Shown piece after piece: positions 9,507 through 18,989 of a stretch of DNA of 64,000 nucleotides. The notes beneath the pieces are model-generated. The model made no database searches. It saw only the letters and a list, made by a program, of their open reading frames with translations, and was not told the DNA's origin. Each line of letters begins with the position of its first letter. The first letter of the stretch is position 1. This DNA is from Allobosea sp. 47.2.35 (GTDB lineage: Bacteria; Pseudomonadota; Alphaproteobacteria; Rhizobiales; Beijerinckiaceae), in the NCBI RefSeq assembly GCF_024655635.1, contig NZ_JANLGI010000006.1:62001-126000 (forward strand), read 5' to 3'. Both the position numbers and the translations under genes were made by a program.

Positions 9507-11138
9507 CTACGCCGGCGCCAGGCCGGGCTTGCCGGCCTCGGTGACGAAACTCGCGCCGGTCGTGACCTTCGCGCCGGCCTGCGTGACACGCTCGAGCAGG
9601 CGGTAATCGGCCTGCCAGCGCTCCTTGCCGACATCGTGGCGCAGATAGCCGCGCTGGCTGTTGAAATAGCGGATATGCGGGTTCTTCTGGAGCCCGACCC
9701 TGCCGGCTCGCGTCATCGCCGCTCCGTCGCCGCCGGAGGTGATCGAGGTCGCGATGAATTCAACGCCGACCGTCGCCGATTTCGGATCGTCGAAATTGGC
9801 CTTCAGCTCACCGGCCCAGCTCTGGTGGATGTCCCCGGTCAGGACGATCGCATTGGCGATCCGCGCCTGAGTCAGCCCGTCGAACAGGCGCTGCCGCGCC
9901 GCAGCCGCGCCGTCCCACTTGTCCATATGGTAGCTGACGCCGCCGGCCTCCGGATCGTTGTCGCGCCGCATCATCATCACCTGCTGCGCGAGCACGTTCC
10001 AGCGCGCTCGCGGCAGGCGGAAGCCCTCGCTGAGCCAGGCCTCCTGGGCCGGGCCGAGCATCGTCTTGTCCGTCGCCAGCGCATCGGCGCAGCGCGCCTG
10101 CCAGCCGCCACCGCAGGGCTGGTCGGTGCGGAACTGACGCGTGTCGAGCACGTCGATCTGGGCGAGATCACCATAACGGAAGCGGCGATAGGCCTGGATC
10201 GCCGGGCCGTTCGGCAGCGCGCTTCGCCGCAGCGGCATATGCTCGTACCAGGCTTGGAACCCGGCCGCCCGGCGCAGCGCGAAGATCTCGGGCGGCACGC
10301 CAGTCTCCTCGGAGACGAAGCCGGCCCAGTCGTTGTCGATCTCGTGGTCGTCGAACGAAACCAGCCACGGCGCCGAGGCATGGGCCGCCTGAAGGTCAGG
10401 ATCGAGCTTGTAGAGCGCGTAGCGGCGGCGATAGTCGGACAGCGCGTAGATCTCGTCGGGGTCGCCCGGCATCACCCGCGCGACAGGCAACGGGCGGTCG
10501 CCCGGCCGGATCGTGCGGTACTCGTAGATGTAATCGCCGTAGTGATAGACGAAGTCGAAGCGCTCCTCCGCAACATGGCGGAAAGCGGTGAAGAAGCCAT
10601 CCTCATAGCGCTGGCAGCCGACCACGCCGAAGCGCATCCGCTCGACGGCGGCCCCGGTCGCCGGAAAGGTCCGGCCACGCCCCGCCTGGCTGCGCACACC
10701 GCCGCAGGTGAAGCGGTAGAAATAGAACCGATCCGGCTGGAGCCCGCCGACCTCGACATGGACGGCGTGGCCAAGTTCAGGCCGTGCCAGCCCGGTGCCG
10801 CGCTGCACGACGCGCGCGAAAGCCTCGTCCTCGGCGACCTCCCATGCAACCTCGACGGCCCGCATCGGCATGCCGCCATGTTCCGCCAGAGGGGTGGGAG
10901 CAAGCTTCGTCCAGATCACGAAGCCGTCCGCCGCAGGATCGCCCGAGGCGACGCCGAGCGAGAACGGATCGGCCGCGAAGACCGGGTTGGCCCAGAGCCG
11001 CTGCGCCTGAGCCTGCCCGCTCGCTAGCAGCAGGCCCGACGCCGCCAGCCCCTGCAGCAGCGACCGGCGCGTGGGTGTCCCGGGCGCAGTGACGAAATCG
11101 TCGGGATCGAAGCGTCCGAAGGCGTCGCGGCGAAACAT
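9507..11138 (-). CDS. phoD: PhoD-family alkaline phosphatase/phosphodiesterase, Tat-exported
   Basis: The protein has 543 residues. A twin-arginine signal (TRRSLLQGLA) lies at about residues 23-45, followed by a cleavage-like AQAQ. The PhoD N-terminal domain (SLGVASGDPAADGFVIWT) comes next, then the metallophosphatase core with VVGCQRYEDGFF, HYGDYIYEYR, SFDDHEIDNDWAG and LTGDIHQSW, which carry the Asp/His/Asn ligands of the Ca/Fe centre. It should release phosphate from phosphomono- or diesters in the periplasm. It starts 45 bases downstream of the valS stop on the same strand and could be partly co-transcribed with it. I saw no convincing Pho box in the short gap, so phosphate control is unproven. 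Confidence 0.93.
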   Translation of the reverse strand: MFRRDAFGRFDPDDFVTAPGTPTRRSLLQGLAASGLLLASGQAQAQRLWANPVFAADPFSLGVASGDPAADGFVIWTKLAPTPLAEHGGMPMRAVEVAWEVAEDEAFARVVQRGTGLARPELGHAVHVEVGGLQPDRFYFYRFTCGGVRSQAGRGRTFPATGAAVERMRFGVVGCQRYEDGFFTAFRHVAEERFDFVYHYGDYIYEYRTIRPGDRPLPVARVMPGDPDEIYALSDYRRRYALYKLDPDLQAAHASAPWLVSFDDHEIDNDWAGFVSEETGVPPEIFALRRAAGFQAWYEHMPLRRSALPNGPAIQAYRRFRYGDLAQIDVLDTRQFRTDQPCGGGWQARCADALATDKTMLGPAQEAWLSEGFRLPRARWNVLAQQVMMMRRDNDPEAGGVSYHMDKWDGAAAARQRLFDGLTQARIANAIVLTGDIHQSWAGELKANFDDPKSATVGVEFIATSITSGGDGAAMTRAGRVGLQKNPHIRYFNSQRGYLRHDVGKERWQADYRLLERVTQAGAKVTTGASFVTEAGKPGLAPA

Positions 11139-11183
11139 GCTGGTCTCCCCCTACCCTTCGAACACGACTACGGCGCGGCGATC

Positions 11184-14003
11184 CTATGAAAGGCGCGCCA
11201 GAGCCTCCGCGACCTTGACCTTGCGGGCCTCGGCCGCCGCCTTGCGATCGCGATTCTCCTCGACGATTTCTTCCGGCGCACGCGCCATGAAATCGGGATT
11301 GCCGAGCTTCTTCTCGACGACCGCGATATCCTGGTCGAGCTTGGCCAGCTCCTTGGTCAGGCGCGAGCGCTCGGCATCGAGATCGATCAGCCCGGCGAGC
11401 GGCAGGGCCGCCACCTCGCCGCGCACGATGATCTGGGCCGACTGGGCCGGCGCCGCCGTCTCGAATCCGATATCGGAGACGCGGGCGAGCCGCTCGATCA
11501 TCGGGCGCCAGCTCTCGATCGTCGCCCGCGTCGCAGCAGAGGCGTTGACGAGCACGAGCGGCGCCTGCGTGCCGGCCGGAACGTTCACTTCCGAGCGCAC
11601 GGAGCGAATGTCCGAGATCAGGTCGACGACGAAGCCGATCTCGGCCTCCGCCGCCGCATCCTTGAGCGCCGAGAGGTCCGGCCAGCGCGTCAGGCAGACC
11701 AGCGAGGCGTCGCCCTCCGCGAGCTTGCGCGGCGCGCCGGCCTCGGCCTTCTGCGCCCAGAGCTCCTCGGTGAGGAACGGCATGAACGGGTGCAGCAGCT
11801 GGCAGATCAGGTCGATGACATAGGCGACCGTCGCCTGCGTCTCGGCACGGGCCGCTGCGTCGACGCCCTCGCCCTGCAAAACGGGCTTGGCGAGTTCGAG
11901 ATACCAGTCGCAGAACTGGTTCCAGACGAAGCGATAGGCCGCGCCGGCCGCCTCGTTGAACCTGAAGCTCGGGATGCCGGCCGCGATCTCCTCGGCGGCT
12001 TGAGCCGCCTCGCTGAGGATCCAGCGGTTGAGCGGCTGCTTGATGCTGGCGGGATCGAAGCCTTCCGCGCGGGCGCAGCCGTTCAGCTCGGCAAAGCGCG
12101 CGGCATTCCAGATCTTGGTCGCGAAGTTGCGATAGCCCTCGACGCGCTGCGTGCTGAGCTTGATGTCGCGCCCCTGCGCCGCCATCGCGCTGAGCGTGAA
12201 GCGCAGTGCGTCGGCGCCGTATTTGTCGACGAGCGTCAGCGGATCGATGACGTTGCCCTTCGACTTCGACATCTTCGCGCCCTTCTCGTCGCGAACGATG
12301 GCGTGGATATAGACGTCCCTGAACGGCACCTCGTCCATGAAGTTGAGGCCCATCATCATCATCCGGGCGACCCAGAAGAAGATGATGTCGAAGGCGGTGA
12401 CCAGCGTCGCCGTCGGGTAATAATGCTTCAGCTCGGCGGTCTGCTCGGGCCAGCCCAGGGTCGAGAACGGCCAGAGCGCCGAGGAGAACCAGGTGTCGAG
12501 CACGTCCTCGTCGCGCGTCAGCGCGACGGTGTCACCGTAATGCGCCATGGCGAGCGTCTGCGCCTCGGCCTCCGACTCGGCGACGAAGACCTCGCCGTCC
12601 GGTCCGTACCAGGCCGGAATCTGGTGGCCCCACCAGAGCTGGCGCGAGACGCACCAGGGCTCGATATTCTCCAGCCAGTCGTAATAGACCTTGGTCCAGT
12701 TCTCGGGCGTGAACTTGGTGCGTCCGTCCTGCACCGCCTTGATGGAGCGCTGTGCCAGCGGCTTGACGTCGACATACCACTGGTCGGTCAGCCAGGGCTC
12801 GATCACGACATCCGAGCGGTCGCCATGCGGGACGGTATGGGTGTTCGGCTCGACCTTCACGAGCAGGCCGCGCGCGGCCATCATCTCGACGACGCGCCGG
12901 CGCGCGACGAAGCGGTCGGCGCCGTCGAGCGCCAGCGTTTCGGCTTCCGGCTTGGCGCCGGCCAGGAAATCCTCGTTACCCGCGAGCAGGATGCGCGCCT
13001 CGCCGTCGAGGATGTTGACGACGTCGAGCTGATGGCGCTTGCCGACCTCGAAATCGTTGAAGTCATGGGCGGGCGTGATCTTGACCGCGCCGGTGCCCTT
13101 CTCGGGATCGGCATAATCGTCGCCGAAGATCGGGATGACGCGGCCGACCAGCGGCAGCACGGCCTTGCGGCCGATCAGATGGCCGATCTTTTCGTTCTCC
13201 GGGTGAACCGCGACGCCGGTATCGCCCAGCATCGTCTCCGGCCGCGTCGTCGCGACGGTGATGAAGGTCGATGCGTCGTCTGCGTCGTAGGTCACGCCTT
13301 CGAGCGGGTAGTTGAAATAATAGAGATGGCCGTTCGGGTCGCGGCTCAAGGCCTTGTCGAGCTTGGCCGCGTCGAATTCGTCCTCGCCGCCGCGCTGCCA
13401 CTTGAACGTGCCGGTCTTCTCGAGCTGCAGCACCTCGAGATCCGAGATCGCGGTCTGGAACTTGGGGTCCCAGTTCACCAGCCGCTTGGCGCGGTAGACC
13501 AGCCCCTGCTTGTGCAGGCCGACGAAGACCTTGAGGACGGCGGCCGAGAGGCCCTCGTCCATGGTGAAGCGCTCGCGCGACCAGTCGCAGGAGGCGCCGA
13601 GGCGACGGAGCTGGTTGACGATCGTGCCGCCCGACTCCTCCTTCCACTTCCAGACCTCGGCGAGGAAGGCCTCGCGGCCCATCGTGCGGCGGTCGGTGCG
13701 GTTCTCGGCGGCGAGCTTGCGCTCGACGACCATCTGCGTCGCGATGCCGGCATGGTCGGTGCCGGGCTGCCAGAGCACGTCCTTGCCGCGCAGGCGCTCG
13801 AAGCGGCAGAGCACGTCCTGCAGGGTGTTGTTGAGCGCATGGCCCATATGGAGCGAGCCGGTGACGTTCGGCGGCGGGATCACGATGCAATAGGGCTCGG
13901 CGCCGGGGGCTGCCCCCCTGCCCGCCTTGAAGGCCTTGGCCTCGTCCCAGGCCTTGCTGATCCGGGCCTCGACGGCGGCCGGTTCGAAAGTCTTGTCCAT
14001 CAT
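11184..14003 (-). CDS. valS: Valyl-tRNA synthetase
   Basis: The protein has 939 residues (or 938 if the second of two adjacent ATGs is used) and is a class I aminoacyl-tRNA synthetase. The HIGH-type motif PPPNVTGSLHMGHALN lies at about residues 45-60. The editing (CP1) domain fills about residues 200-430. The KMSKS signature (GAKMSKSKGNVIDP) is at about residue 600. The anticodon-binding domain follows, and the C-terminal coiled-coil arm (RLTKELAKLDQDIAVVEKKL) ends the protein. Length and domain order are normal for a proteobacterial ValS. The longer in-frame start upstream adds a non-conserved stretch and was rejected. phoD follows 45 bases downstream. Confidence 0.97.
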   Translation of the reverse strand: MMDKTFEPAAVEARISKAWDEAKAFKAGRGAAPGAEPYCIVIPPPNVTGSLHMGHALNNTLQDVLCRFERLRGKDVLWQPGTDHAGIATQMVVERKLAAENRTDRRTMGREAFLAEVWKWKEESGGTIVNQLRRLGASCDWSRERFTMDEGLSAAVLKVFVGLHKQGLVYRAKRLVNWDPKFQTAISDLEVLQLEKTGTFKWQRGGEDEFDAAKLDKALSRDPNGHLYYFNYPLEGVTYDADDASTFITVATTRPETMLGDTGVAVHPENEKIGHLIGRKAVLPLVGRVIPIFGDDYADPEKGTGAVKITPAHDFNDFEVGKRHQLDVVNILDGEARILLAGNEDFLAGAKPEAETLALDGADRFVARRRVVEMMAARGLLVKVEPNTHTVPHGDRSDVVIEPWLTDQWYVDVKPLAQRSIKAVQDGRTKFTPENWTKVYYDWLENIEPWCVSRQLWWGHQIPAWYGPDGEVFVAESEAEAQTLAMAHYGDTVALTRDEDVLDTWFSSALWPFSTLGWPEQTAELKHYYPTATLVTAFDIIFFWVARMMMMGLNFMDEVPFRDVYIHAIVRDEKGAKMSKSKGNVIDPLTLVDKYGADALRFTLSAMAAQGRDIKLSTQRVEGYRNFATKIWNAARFAELNGCARAEGFDPASIKQPLNRWILSEAAQAAEEIAAGIPSFRFNEAAGAAYRFVWNQFCDWYLELAKPVLQGEGVDAAARAETQATVAYVIDLICQLLHPFMPFLTEELWAQKAEAGAPRKLAEGDASLVCLTRWPDLSALKDAAAEAEIGFVVDLISDIRSVRSEVNVPAGTQAPLVLVNASAATRATIESWRPMIERLARVSDIGFETAAPAQSAQIIVRGEVAALPLAGLIDLDAERSRLTKELAKLDQDIAVVEKKLGNPDFMARAPEEIVEENRDRKAAAEARKVKVAEALARLS

Positions 14004-14018
14004 CGCATCGCTCGAACG

Positions 14019-14046
14019 CAGAAAGGCCGGGGAACCTGCCCCGGCC
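14019..14046 (-). terminator. Hairpin between dps and valS, possible dps terminator
   Basis: A perfect 8-bp GC stem (14025-14032 with 14039-14046) has a 6-base loop. Read on the minus strand it is followed by TTTCTG. It lies about 100 bases beyond the dps stop and just before valS. The T-run is short, so it may instead be a valS leader structure. Confidence 0.4.
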
Positions 14047-14142
14047 GGAAAAATCACGGGCCAAAAAGGTCTCGGCCCTTAAGAGCCCATGCGAAGGCTG
14101 CGCGTCAACGTTTTCGATGACATGCCGCGCCCTGCGCAGGCG

Positions 14143-14682
14143 TCAGGCCAGGTTCGACTGCAGGAACCAGAGCGACTTGTCGAGCATGCGGGAATAGGCG
14201 GTCAGGATATCGGCGGTATCGGCATCGCCGGCCTCGTCGCAGGCGTCAATCGCCTCGCGTACCTTGTTCGCTGCATCCGCATAGCGCTCGATCAACGCCG
14301 CGAGATGATCCTGCACGGCGACGATCTCGGTCGGATAGGGCTTCAGCGAAGTCGCCTGAGCGGTCGTCTGCGTCGTGCCGAAGGCGATGCCGCCGAGCTG
14401 GGCGATGCGCTCGGCTACGGTATCGACATGGGTGTCGAGCTCGTCACGGAAGCCGTCGAGCATCAGGTGGATGCCAATGAAGCCCGGCCCCTTCAGGTTC
14501 CAGTGGGCCTGCTTGGTGACGAGCGAAAGGTCTATGCCGTCGGCGAGGCGCTCATTCAACATGCCGATAACCTTGGTCTTGGTGTTCGAAGCCAGGTCGA
14601 CCCGGCTGGATTTGACCACCTTGGCCGTGGTCGAGTTCTTCGGTGCACTGCGCGGCGCGGTCTTGGTTGCGGTCTTGGCCAT
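14143..14682 (-). CDS. dps: DNA starvation/stationary phase protection protein (Dps ferritin-like)
   Basis: The protein has 179 residues. It has a lysine-, threonine- and serine-rich N-terminal tail (about residues 1-30) suited to DNA binding, then a four-helix ferritin-like domain. The ferroxidase-site residues are in KQAHWNLKG (His) and DGFRDELDTHVDTVAERI (Asp, Glu) at about residues 63-100. Dps dodecamers oxidise Fe2+ with peroxide and compact DNA. The ATG at 14682 has a good Shine-Dalgarno (gaggt). A longer frame upstream would overlap the divergent gene's start and was rejected. The divergent neighbour is another stress-type protein, so the 184-base intergenic region probably holds stress-regulated promoters. 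Confidence 0.95.
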   Translation of the reverse strand: MAKTATKTAPRSAPKNSTTAKVVKSSRVDLASNTKTKVIGMLNERLADGIDLSLVTKQAHWNLKGPGFIGIHLMLDGFRDELDTHVDTVAERIAQLGGIAFGTTQTTAQATSLKPYPTEIVAVQDHLAALIERYADAANKVREAIDACDEAGDADTADILTAYSRMLDKSLWFLQSNLA

Positions 14683-14866
14683 GGCAAACCTCGGATCAGG
14701 GGCATGAAAGCAGCTTCGCTGCCGGCGCCGGCAGTCCCGACGCATCCTGCTGATACGCGTGAGCCGCTGCTCGGTTCCGGTCAGATGGACTGCTCCCGCG
14801 ACGGAACCAGCCGCGCCCCGCCCCGTTGGACCAACATCACCTGACGACAGCAGCAGGGAGAGCGAC

Positions 14867-15352
14867 ATGCCTCACCACAGCGACCAGACCCGCGTCTGGG
14901 ATCTCATCGATTCCATCAAGTTCGCGATGCTCGTGACCCATGATGGCCAGGGCGACGAGTTGCGGGCCCGCCCGATGCACGCCCATGGCGAGCGTGCGGA
15001 GGACGCGATCTATTTCCTGACCGACCGTCGCCACCACAAGGACGACGAGATCCAGGTCAACGACAATGTCTGCGTCGCCTTCGCCGATACCGGCAGCCAG
15101 CGCTACCTCTCGGTGACGGGGACCGCGACCGTCCTCGATGACCGTCAACGCGTGCATGACCTCTGGGACGCCAGCAACCGTGCCTTCTGGGACGACGAGA
15201 ACGACCCGAACATCCGCGTGCTGCGCGTCCGGCCTAGCATGGCGGAATTCTGGGACAGCCCCGGCAAGATCGTCACCAGCGTCAAGATGGCCGCGGCGGC
15301 ACTCACGGGTGCCAAGCCCGATCTCGGCGAGAACCGCAAGGTCCGCCTCTGA
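14867..15352 (+). CDS. Pyridoxamine 5'-phosphate oxidase-family general stress protein
   Basis: The protein has 161 residues with a split-barrel flavin-binding fold. Conserved pieces are FAMLVTHDG near the start, LRARPMH at about residue 35, IYFLTDRRHHKDDEI at about residue 50, RYLSVTGTATVLDDR at about residue 85 and a C-terminal FWDSPGK segment. It resembles the general stress protein 26 branch, which binds FMN or FAD but usually lacks proven PNP oxidase activity. The ATG at 14867 follows cagggag. It is divergent from dps and followed 24 bases later by a small membrane-protein gene. A stress-related flavoprotein is the safest description. Confidence 0.85.
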   Translation: MPHHSDQTRVWDLIDSIKFAMLVTHDGQGDELRARPMHAHGERAEDAIYFLTDRRHHKDDEIQVNDNVCVAFADTGSQRYLSVTGTATVLDDRQRVHDLWDASNRAFWDDENDPNIRVLRVRPSMAEFWDSPGKIVTSVKMAAAALTGAKPDLGENRKVRL

Positions 15353-15376
15353 ACACGCAGCAACGAGCAGGAAGCG

Positions 15377-15622
15377 ATGATGAAGCTCTTCGTCCATGCC
15401 CTGGGGGCCTGGTTCGCAGTCGAGGCGGCGTCTGGCCGCTATCCCCGCCCGGTCGCCGTGGGCCTGACCATGCTGGTCTCGCGGCTCGGCGCCCCGGCGA
15501 CGGCTTTCGCCATGGTGGGCTATGGCTTGATGCGTCTCAGGGAAGCCGGCGCCTTCGAACGGGCCCAGCCACGGACACGGCGCCGCCGAACCGGCAACGC
15601 CAAGTCATTGCTGGGCCAGTAA
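15377..15622 (+). CDS. Small hypothetical membrane-associated protein
   Basis: The protein has 81 residues. I do not recognise the family. It has a weakly hydrophobic first half (about residues 1-52, two short apolar stretches separated by a Pro/Arg patch) and a strongly basic C-terminal tail with RTRRRR. A Shine-Dalgarno-like gcaggaag precedes the double ATG at 15377. It lies 24 bases after the flavin-fold stress gene on the same strand, so it is probably in the same operon. It converges on popZ. Confidence 0.6.
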   Translation: MMKLFVHALGAWFAVEAASGRYPRPVAVGLTMLVSRLGAPATAFAMVGYGLMRLREAGAFERAQPRTRRRRTGNAKSLLGQ

Positions 15623-15657
15623 CGGCGCTAATGTGCGTCAAAATGCCGGGCGGCCGC

Positions 15658-16257
15658 CTAGCTGCGGCCGCCGCGCGCGACGCGCTCGATTTCGGCACGG
15701 ACGAGCCGCTCGACCATGGTCGGCAGGTTGTCGTCCAGCCACGTCTTGAGCATCGGCTTCAGCATGTCCTTGACCAGATCCTCCAGCGTCCGCGCATTGT
15801 TGCTCAGCACGGTCGAGGCCAGCTGGCCGAAGGCATTGGTGACGACGGAACTCGCCTGATCCGACAGCAGGCTCGCCATGTCCGGCATCGGCGCGAACGC
15901 AGCCTGAGGCTCGGGCTGCGGCGGCGGCGCAGGCTGGATGAACGCCGGCGGCGGTTCGACGGGAGCGACGGGCGGCTCCGGCGGCAGCGCCGCAACGGGC
16001 TCTTCATCGACGAAGGCGATGTCGGAATCATCAGGGAATGCGGCCGGCGCCGGCGCAGGAGCGGCGACCAGCGCAGCCTCGGCCCCAAGGTCGAGCACAT
16101 CGTCGTCGATGGCCGCAACCGGGGCGGGTTCCGGCTCGGGCTCGGGAGCCGGCGCCGCAGCCTCCTCGGCCGGCTTCTCATCGTCCGAAATGATCCGGCG
16201 GATGGAGGCGAGAATCTCCTCCATTGACGGTTCGCTGGGCTTGGCTTGCGCGCTCAT
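15658..16257 (-). CDS. popZ: Cell-pole organizing protein PopZ (DUF2497)
   Basis: The protein has 199 residues. PopZ self-assembles into a polar matrix that anchors the ParB-parS centromere and recruits polar signalling proteins in Alphaproteobacteria. The three-part layout is visible. A short N-terminal helix is MEEILASIRRIISDDE. A long acidic, proline-rich disordered linker covers about residues 30-130. The C-terminal helices contain ARTLEDLVKDMLKPMLKTWL and PTMVERLVRAEIERVARG. The ATG at 16257 starts just before the conserved helix; the upstream extension looks non-coding. The size is close to Caulobacter PopZ (177 residues). tolC lies upstream on the same strand after a 247-base gap, so popZ probably has its own promoter. 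Confidence 0.92.
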   Translation of the reverse strand: MSAQAKPSEPSMEEILASIRRIISDDEKPAEEAAAPAPEPEPEPAPVAAIDDDVLDLGAEAALVAAPAPAPAAFPDDSDIAFVDEEPVAALPPEPPVAPVEPPPAFIQPAPPPQPEPQAAFAPMPDMASLLSDQASSVVTNAFGQLASTVLSNNARTLEDLVKDMLKPMLKTWLDDNLPTMVERLVRAEIERVARGGRS

Positions 16258-16504
16258 GATGAGTCTAACCGTGGACAACGGGCGCGCCGATGGAATCAAC
16301 GCCGCTCCAAGAGCGCAGTATTCCACGGCGCCGATGTCAGACAAGGCGCCAACCCGCTCTCCCACAGGAGAAATCCGCGCTGTTGCCCGATGGCATCGGG
16401 CCGAAAAGCCGCGTCGGCGCTGTGCGGGGATTCAATTCGGCGGCAGATATGCCGATGCCGCAGCCGCGCCCGATCCGGGCGCGGGGGCTTTTGGCGCGGC
16501 GCTA

Positions 16505-17932
16505 TCAGCGGCCGTCGGGCGTCTGGGTGCCCCAGAGCTTGCCCTGGACCTGCTCGTAATGCTCGCGGGCGTCGTAGATCTCGGCCTTGAGCTTGAGGGT
16601 CTGGGCGGAAAGCTTGCCGACGGCGGAGAGGACCGCATAGGAGGCGACGACCCGGTCGCGCTGGGCCACCACGAGGCTCGAGCGGGCGCTCACCAGCTCC
16701 TGCTGGGCGTTCAGCACGTCGAGCGTCGTGCGCTGGCCGACCTTGGCCTCCTCACGCACGCCGGAAAGCGCGGTGGACGCGGCCTCGACCTGCGCCTGCG
16801 CGGCGATGATCTGGGCCTTGGCCGCTTCAAGACCGCCCCAGGCGGAGACGACCGCGGCGCGCACGGTGTCACGCTGGGTATCGACCTCGATACGACGCTG
16901 GCCGGCCGTTTCCTTGGCCTGGCGCGTGCGGGCATAGACCTGGCCACCCTCGTAGATCGGGATGGTCAGCGTGCCGACAAGGCTGGCCGAAAAGCGGTTG
17001 TCGCCGGAAAACTGGGTGTCGTAGCGCTGCTGGACGACGCCGCGCACGCCGACGACGGGATAGAGATCGGCCTCGGTGACCTTGACCTGAAGCTCCGCCG
17101 CATCGACGCCGTGAAGAGAAGCGATGATGGCCGGGTGATTCGACAGGGCCTGGTTCAGCGCGGTCGGCAGCGACTTCGGCAGCAACCCTTCGACCGGACG
17201 CCCCGGCGCGAGCGAGCGCGGCTCGGTGCCGACATTCTGCCGGAAGCGGGCTACCGAGGTCTTCAGGTTCGATTCGGCGAGAATCGCCTGCGAGCGCGCC
17301 GATGACAGGCGGGCTTCCGCCTGGGCGACGTCGGTGCGGGTCACCTCACCGACCTGGAACCGGTCACGCGTCTGGCGCAGCTGCTCCTCGAGAACCTCGA
17401 CGTTGTTGCGGTTCAGGTTGAGGATCGCCGTGTCGCGCAGCACGTTCATGTAAGACGTCGCGGCATCGAGCAGCACGTTCTGCTCGGTATTGCGCAGCGT
17501 GGCGCGGGCACCCAGCACCTGCGATTCGGACTGGCTGACGGCGCTGCGGGTCTTGCCGGAATCGAAGATGTTCTGATCGACCTGCACGCCGGCACCGCGC
17601 GGCCCGAGGCGGGACACGTTGGTGGTATGGACCGGGGAGCTGCTGGCGAAGGCCGGAATGCCCGACTGTGTGATGCTGGCGCCGATATCGGCCGAGGCCG
17701 TGATTCGCGGCCGGTAGCCCGCCTTTGCCTGCGGCACGTTCTCGTCGGTCGCGCGGACCGAGGCGCGCTGCGCATTGAGTGTCGGATTGGCGGAATAGGC
17801 CCGCGCGAGCGCGGCATCCATGGTTTGTGCCGAAACCGGCCCCGCCCAGCCCCCGGCCAACGCCAGAGCGAAGGCGGCGGAGAGAGCAAGTCCGGAAATC
17901 TTGTCGTAGCGTTTATGCACTGGACGCCTCAT
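16505..17932 (-). CDS. tolC: TolC-family type I secretion outer membrane protein
   Basis: The protein has 475 residues. A signal peptide (about residues 1-37, ending VSA-Q) is followed by two tandem OEP repeats typical of TolC. Each repeat has a long amphipathic helix pair and the LNLNRNNVEVLEEQLRQT and VGQRTTLDVLNAQQEL signatures at about residues 155 and 385. TolC trimers form the outer-membrane and periplasmic tunnel for type I secretion and RND efflux. The ATG at 17932 begins at MRRPVHKRY, just before the signal; a longer frame upstream is less plausible. The pcm-like gene 147 bases upstream on the same strand is a common neighbour of tolC in Hyphomicrobiales. Confidence 0.93.
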   Translation of the reverse strand: MRRPVHKRYDKISGLALSAAFALALAGGWAGPVSAQTMDAALARAYSANPTLNAQRASVRATDENVPQAKAGYRPRITASADIGASITQSGIPAFASSSPVHTTNVSRLGPRGAGVQVDQNIFDSGKTRSAVSQSESQVLGARATLRNTEQNVLLDAATSYMNVLRDTAILNLNRNNVEVLEEQLRQTRDRFQVGEVTRTDVAQAEARLSSARSQAILAESNLKTSVARFRQNVGTEPRSLAPGRPVEGLLPKSLPTALNQALSNHPAIIASLHGVDAAELQVKVTEADLYPVVGVRGVVQQRYDTQFSGDNRFSASLVGTLTIPIYEGGQVYARTRQAKETAGQRRIEVDTQRDTVRAAVVSAWGGLEAAKAQIIAAQAQVEAASTALSGVREEAKVGQRTTLDVLNAQQELVSARSSLVVAQRDRVVASYAVLSAVGKLSAQTLKLKAEIYDAREHYEQVQGKLWGTQTPDGR

Positions 17933-18079
17933 GTGCGCACTGAAAGTCGCGCCCAGGCATCGCCCCAGCCTCGGCAGAGTTACATTCCATACCCGCTCCG
18001 GCACCTCTCGCCAACGCATGGCGCGGCGCCGGAATGGTTTCGTTCGTGCAGTGCCGCAAAAATGCGACACCTGCCGTCA

Positions 18080-18721
18080 TCAGAAAACGAAGGCCGCGGG
18101 ACGGCGGAACTCCGAAAGCACCGGCGCTGCCGCGTCGAAAACGGGCCGGCCGGAGACGACGTCGCTGGACTTCATATAGAGCATCACCCGCGCCGCCCGG
18201 CCCAGGCCCTCGACCGCGATGAGCCGGCCTTCCGGCCGCAGCAGCGGGAAAAGCGATTCGGGCGCGATCTCGCAGGCACCGCTGACGAGGATGGCATCGA
18301 AGCTGCATGCCGCCGGCTGAGCGGCCGTGATGGTCACGCTGCCGGCGCCGGCGCGAGCCAGCGCCGATTCGGCCAGCATGCGCGCCGCGTCGTCGGGCTC
18401 CCAGAGCGTGGCCTTCGCTCCCATGTCCGCCATCAGCGCGGCGCCATAACCGGAACCGCCGGCATATTCGAGCACGGCCTCGCCCGCCTGCGGGTCCAGC
18501 AACTGGATCATCCGCACCGCGACCATCGGGGTCATCAGCGCCCGGCCGGTGCCCGGCAGCGGAATCGACTGGTCGAGATAGGCGAGATGCGCGAGGTTTT
18601 CGGGGACGAAAGCCTCGCGCGGCACCGAATCCGCCGCGGCCAGCGCGGCCCGGTCGGTGATGTCATAGGTGCGCAGCTGGCAATCGACCATATTGCGGCG
18701 CAGCGAGGTAAAATCGTCCAT
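18080..18721 (-). CDS. pcm: Protein-L-isoaspartate O-methyltransferase-like protein
   Basis: The protein has 213 residues in the class I SAM methyltransferase fold. The N-terminal region (RRNMVDCQLRTYDITD, then VPREAFVPENL) is typical of the Hyphomicrobiales PIMT-like family. The SAM motif I is VLEYAGGSGYGAALMA at about residue 85, where canonical Pcm has a E-x-G-T-G-S-G-Y pattern. A post-I acidic residue (LWEPDD) follows. Pcm repairs isoaspartyl damage in aged proteins, but this tolC-linked branch has altered motif residues, so activity on isoaspartate is uncertain. The ATG is at 18721. It probably shares a transcript with tolC. Confidence 0.8.
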   Translation of the reverse strand: MDDFTSLRRNMVDCQLRTYDITDRAALAAADSVPREAFVPENLAHLAYLDQSIPLPGTGRALMTPMVAVRMIQLLDPQAGEAVLEYAGGSGYGAALMADMGAKATLWEPDDAARMLAESALARAGAGSVTITAAQPAACSFDAILVSGACEIAPESLFPLLRPEGRLIAVEGLGRAARVMLYMKSSDVVSGRPVFDAAAPVLSEFRRPAAFVF

Positions 18722-18914
18722 GCCCGAACTCTCCGTCCACGACGCCGGTGCTGCAAGGCGCGGCCGACACTCAGGAAGCCGCCGCGAACCGGTGCAGCGA
18801 TCGCGCCGTTCTTCGGCAGCTTTCTGTTCGACGCTCGCGCAAAAGGCAAGCGCCGCCTGACCGCAGGCATAAACCAGCGACGGTTAAGACGATCTGTCGA
18901 TGTGAGGAGGAAGC

Positions 18915-18989
18915 TGGCTCCCGGAGCAGGATTCGAACCTGCGACCAATCGATTAACAGTCGATTGCTCTACCGCTGAGCTATCCGGGA
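18915..18989 (-). tRNA. tRNA-Asn (anticodon GTT)
   Basis: Read on the minus strand, it has a 7-bp acceptor stem (TCCCGGA with TCCGGGA), a D arm with AGCTCAGCGGTAGAGC, an anticodon loop CTGTTAA giving GTT, and a T arm with GGTTCGAATCC. The CCA end is encoded (18915-18917). Total length is 75 nucleotides. Confidence 0.97.

Noticed and set aside
9636-11027. Long open frame antisense to phoD
   Set aside because: Shadow of phoD; no domain in the translation.
11139-11183. Search for a Pho box before phoD
   Set aside because: The 45-base gap has no recognisable direct repeats of the CTGTCAT type.
11790-14120. Long open frame antisense to valS
   Set aside because: Shadow of valS, which has full HIGH and KMSKS motifs.
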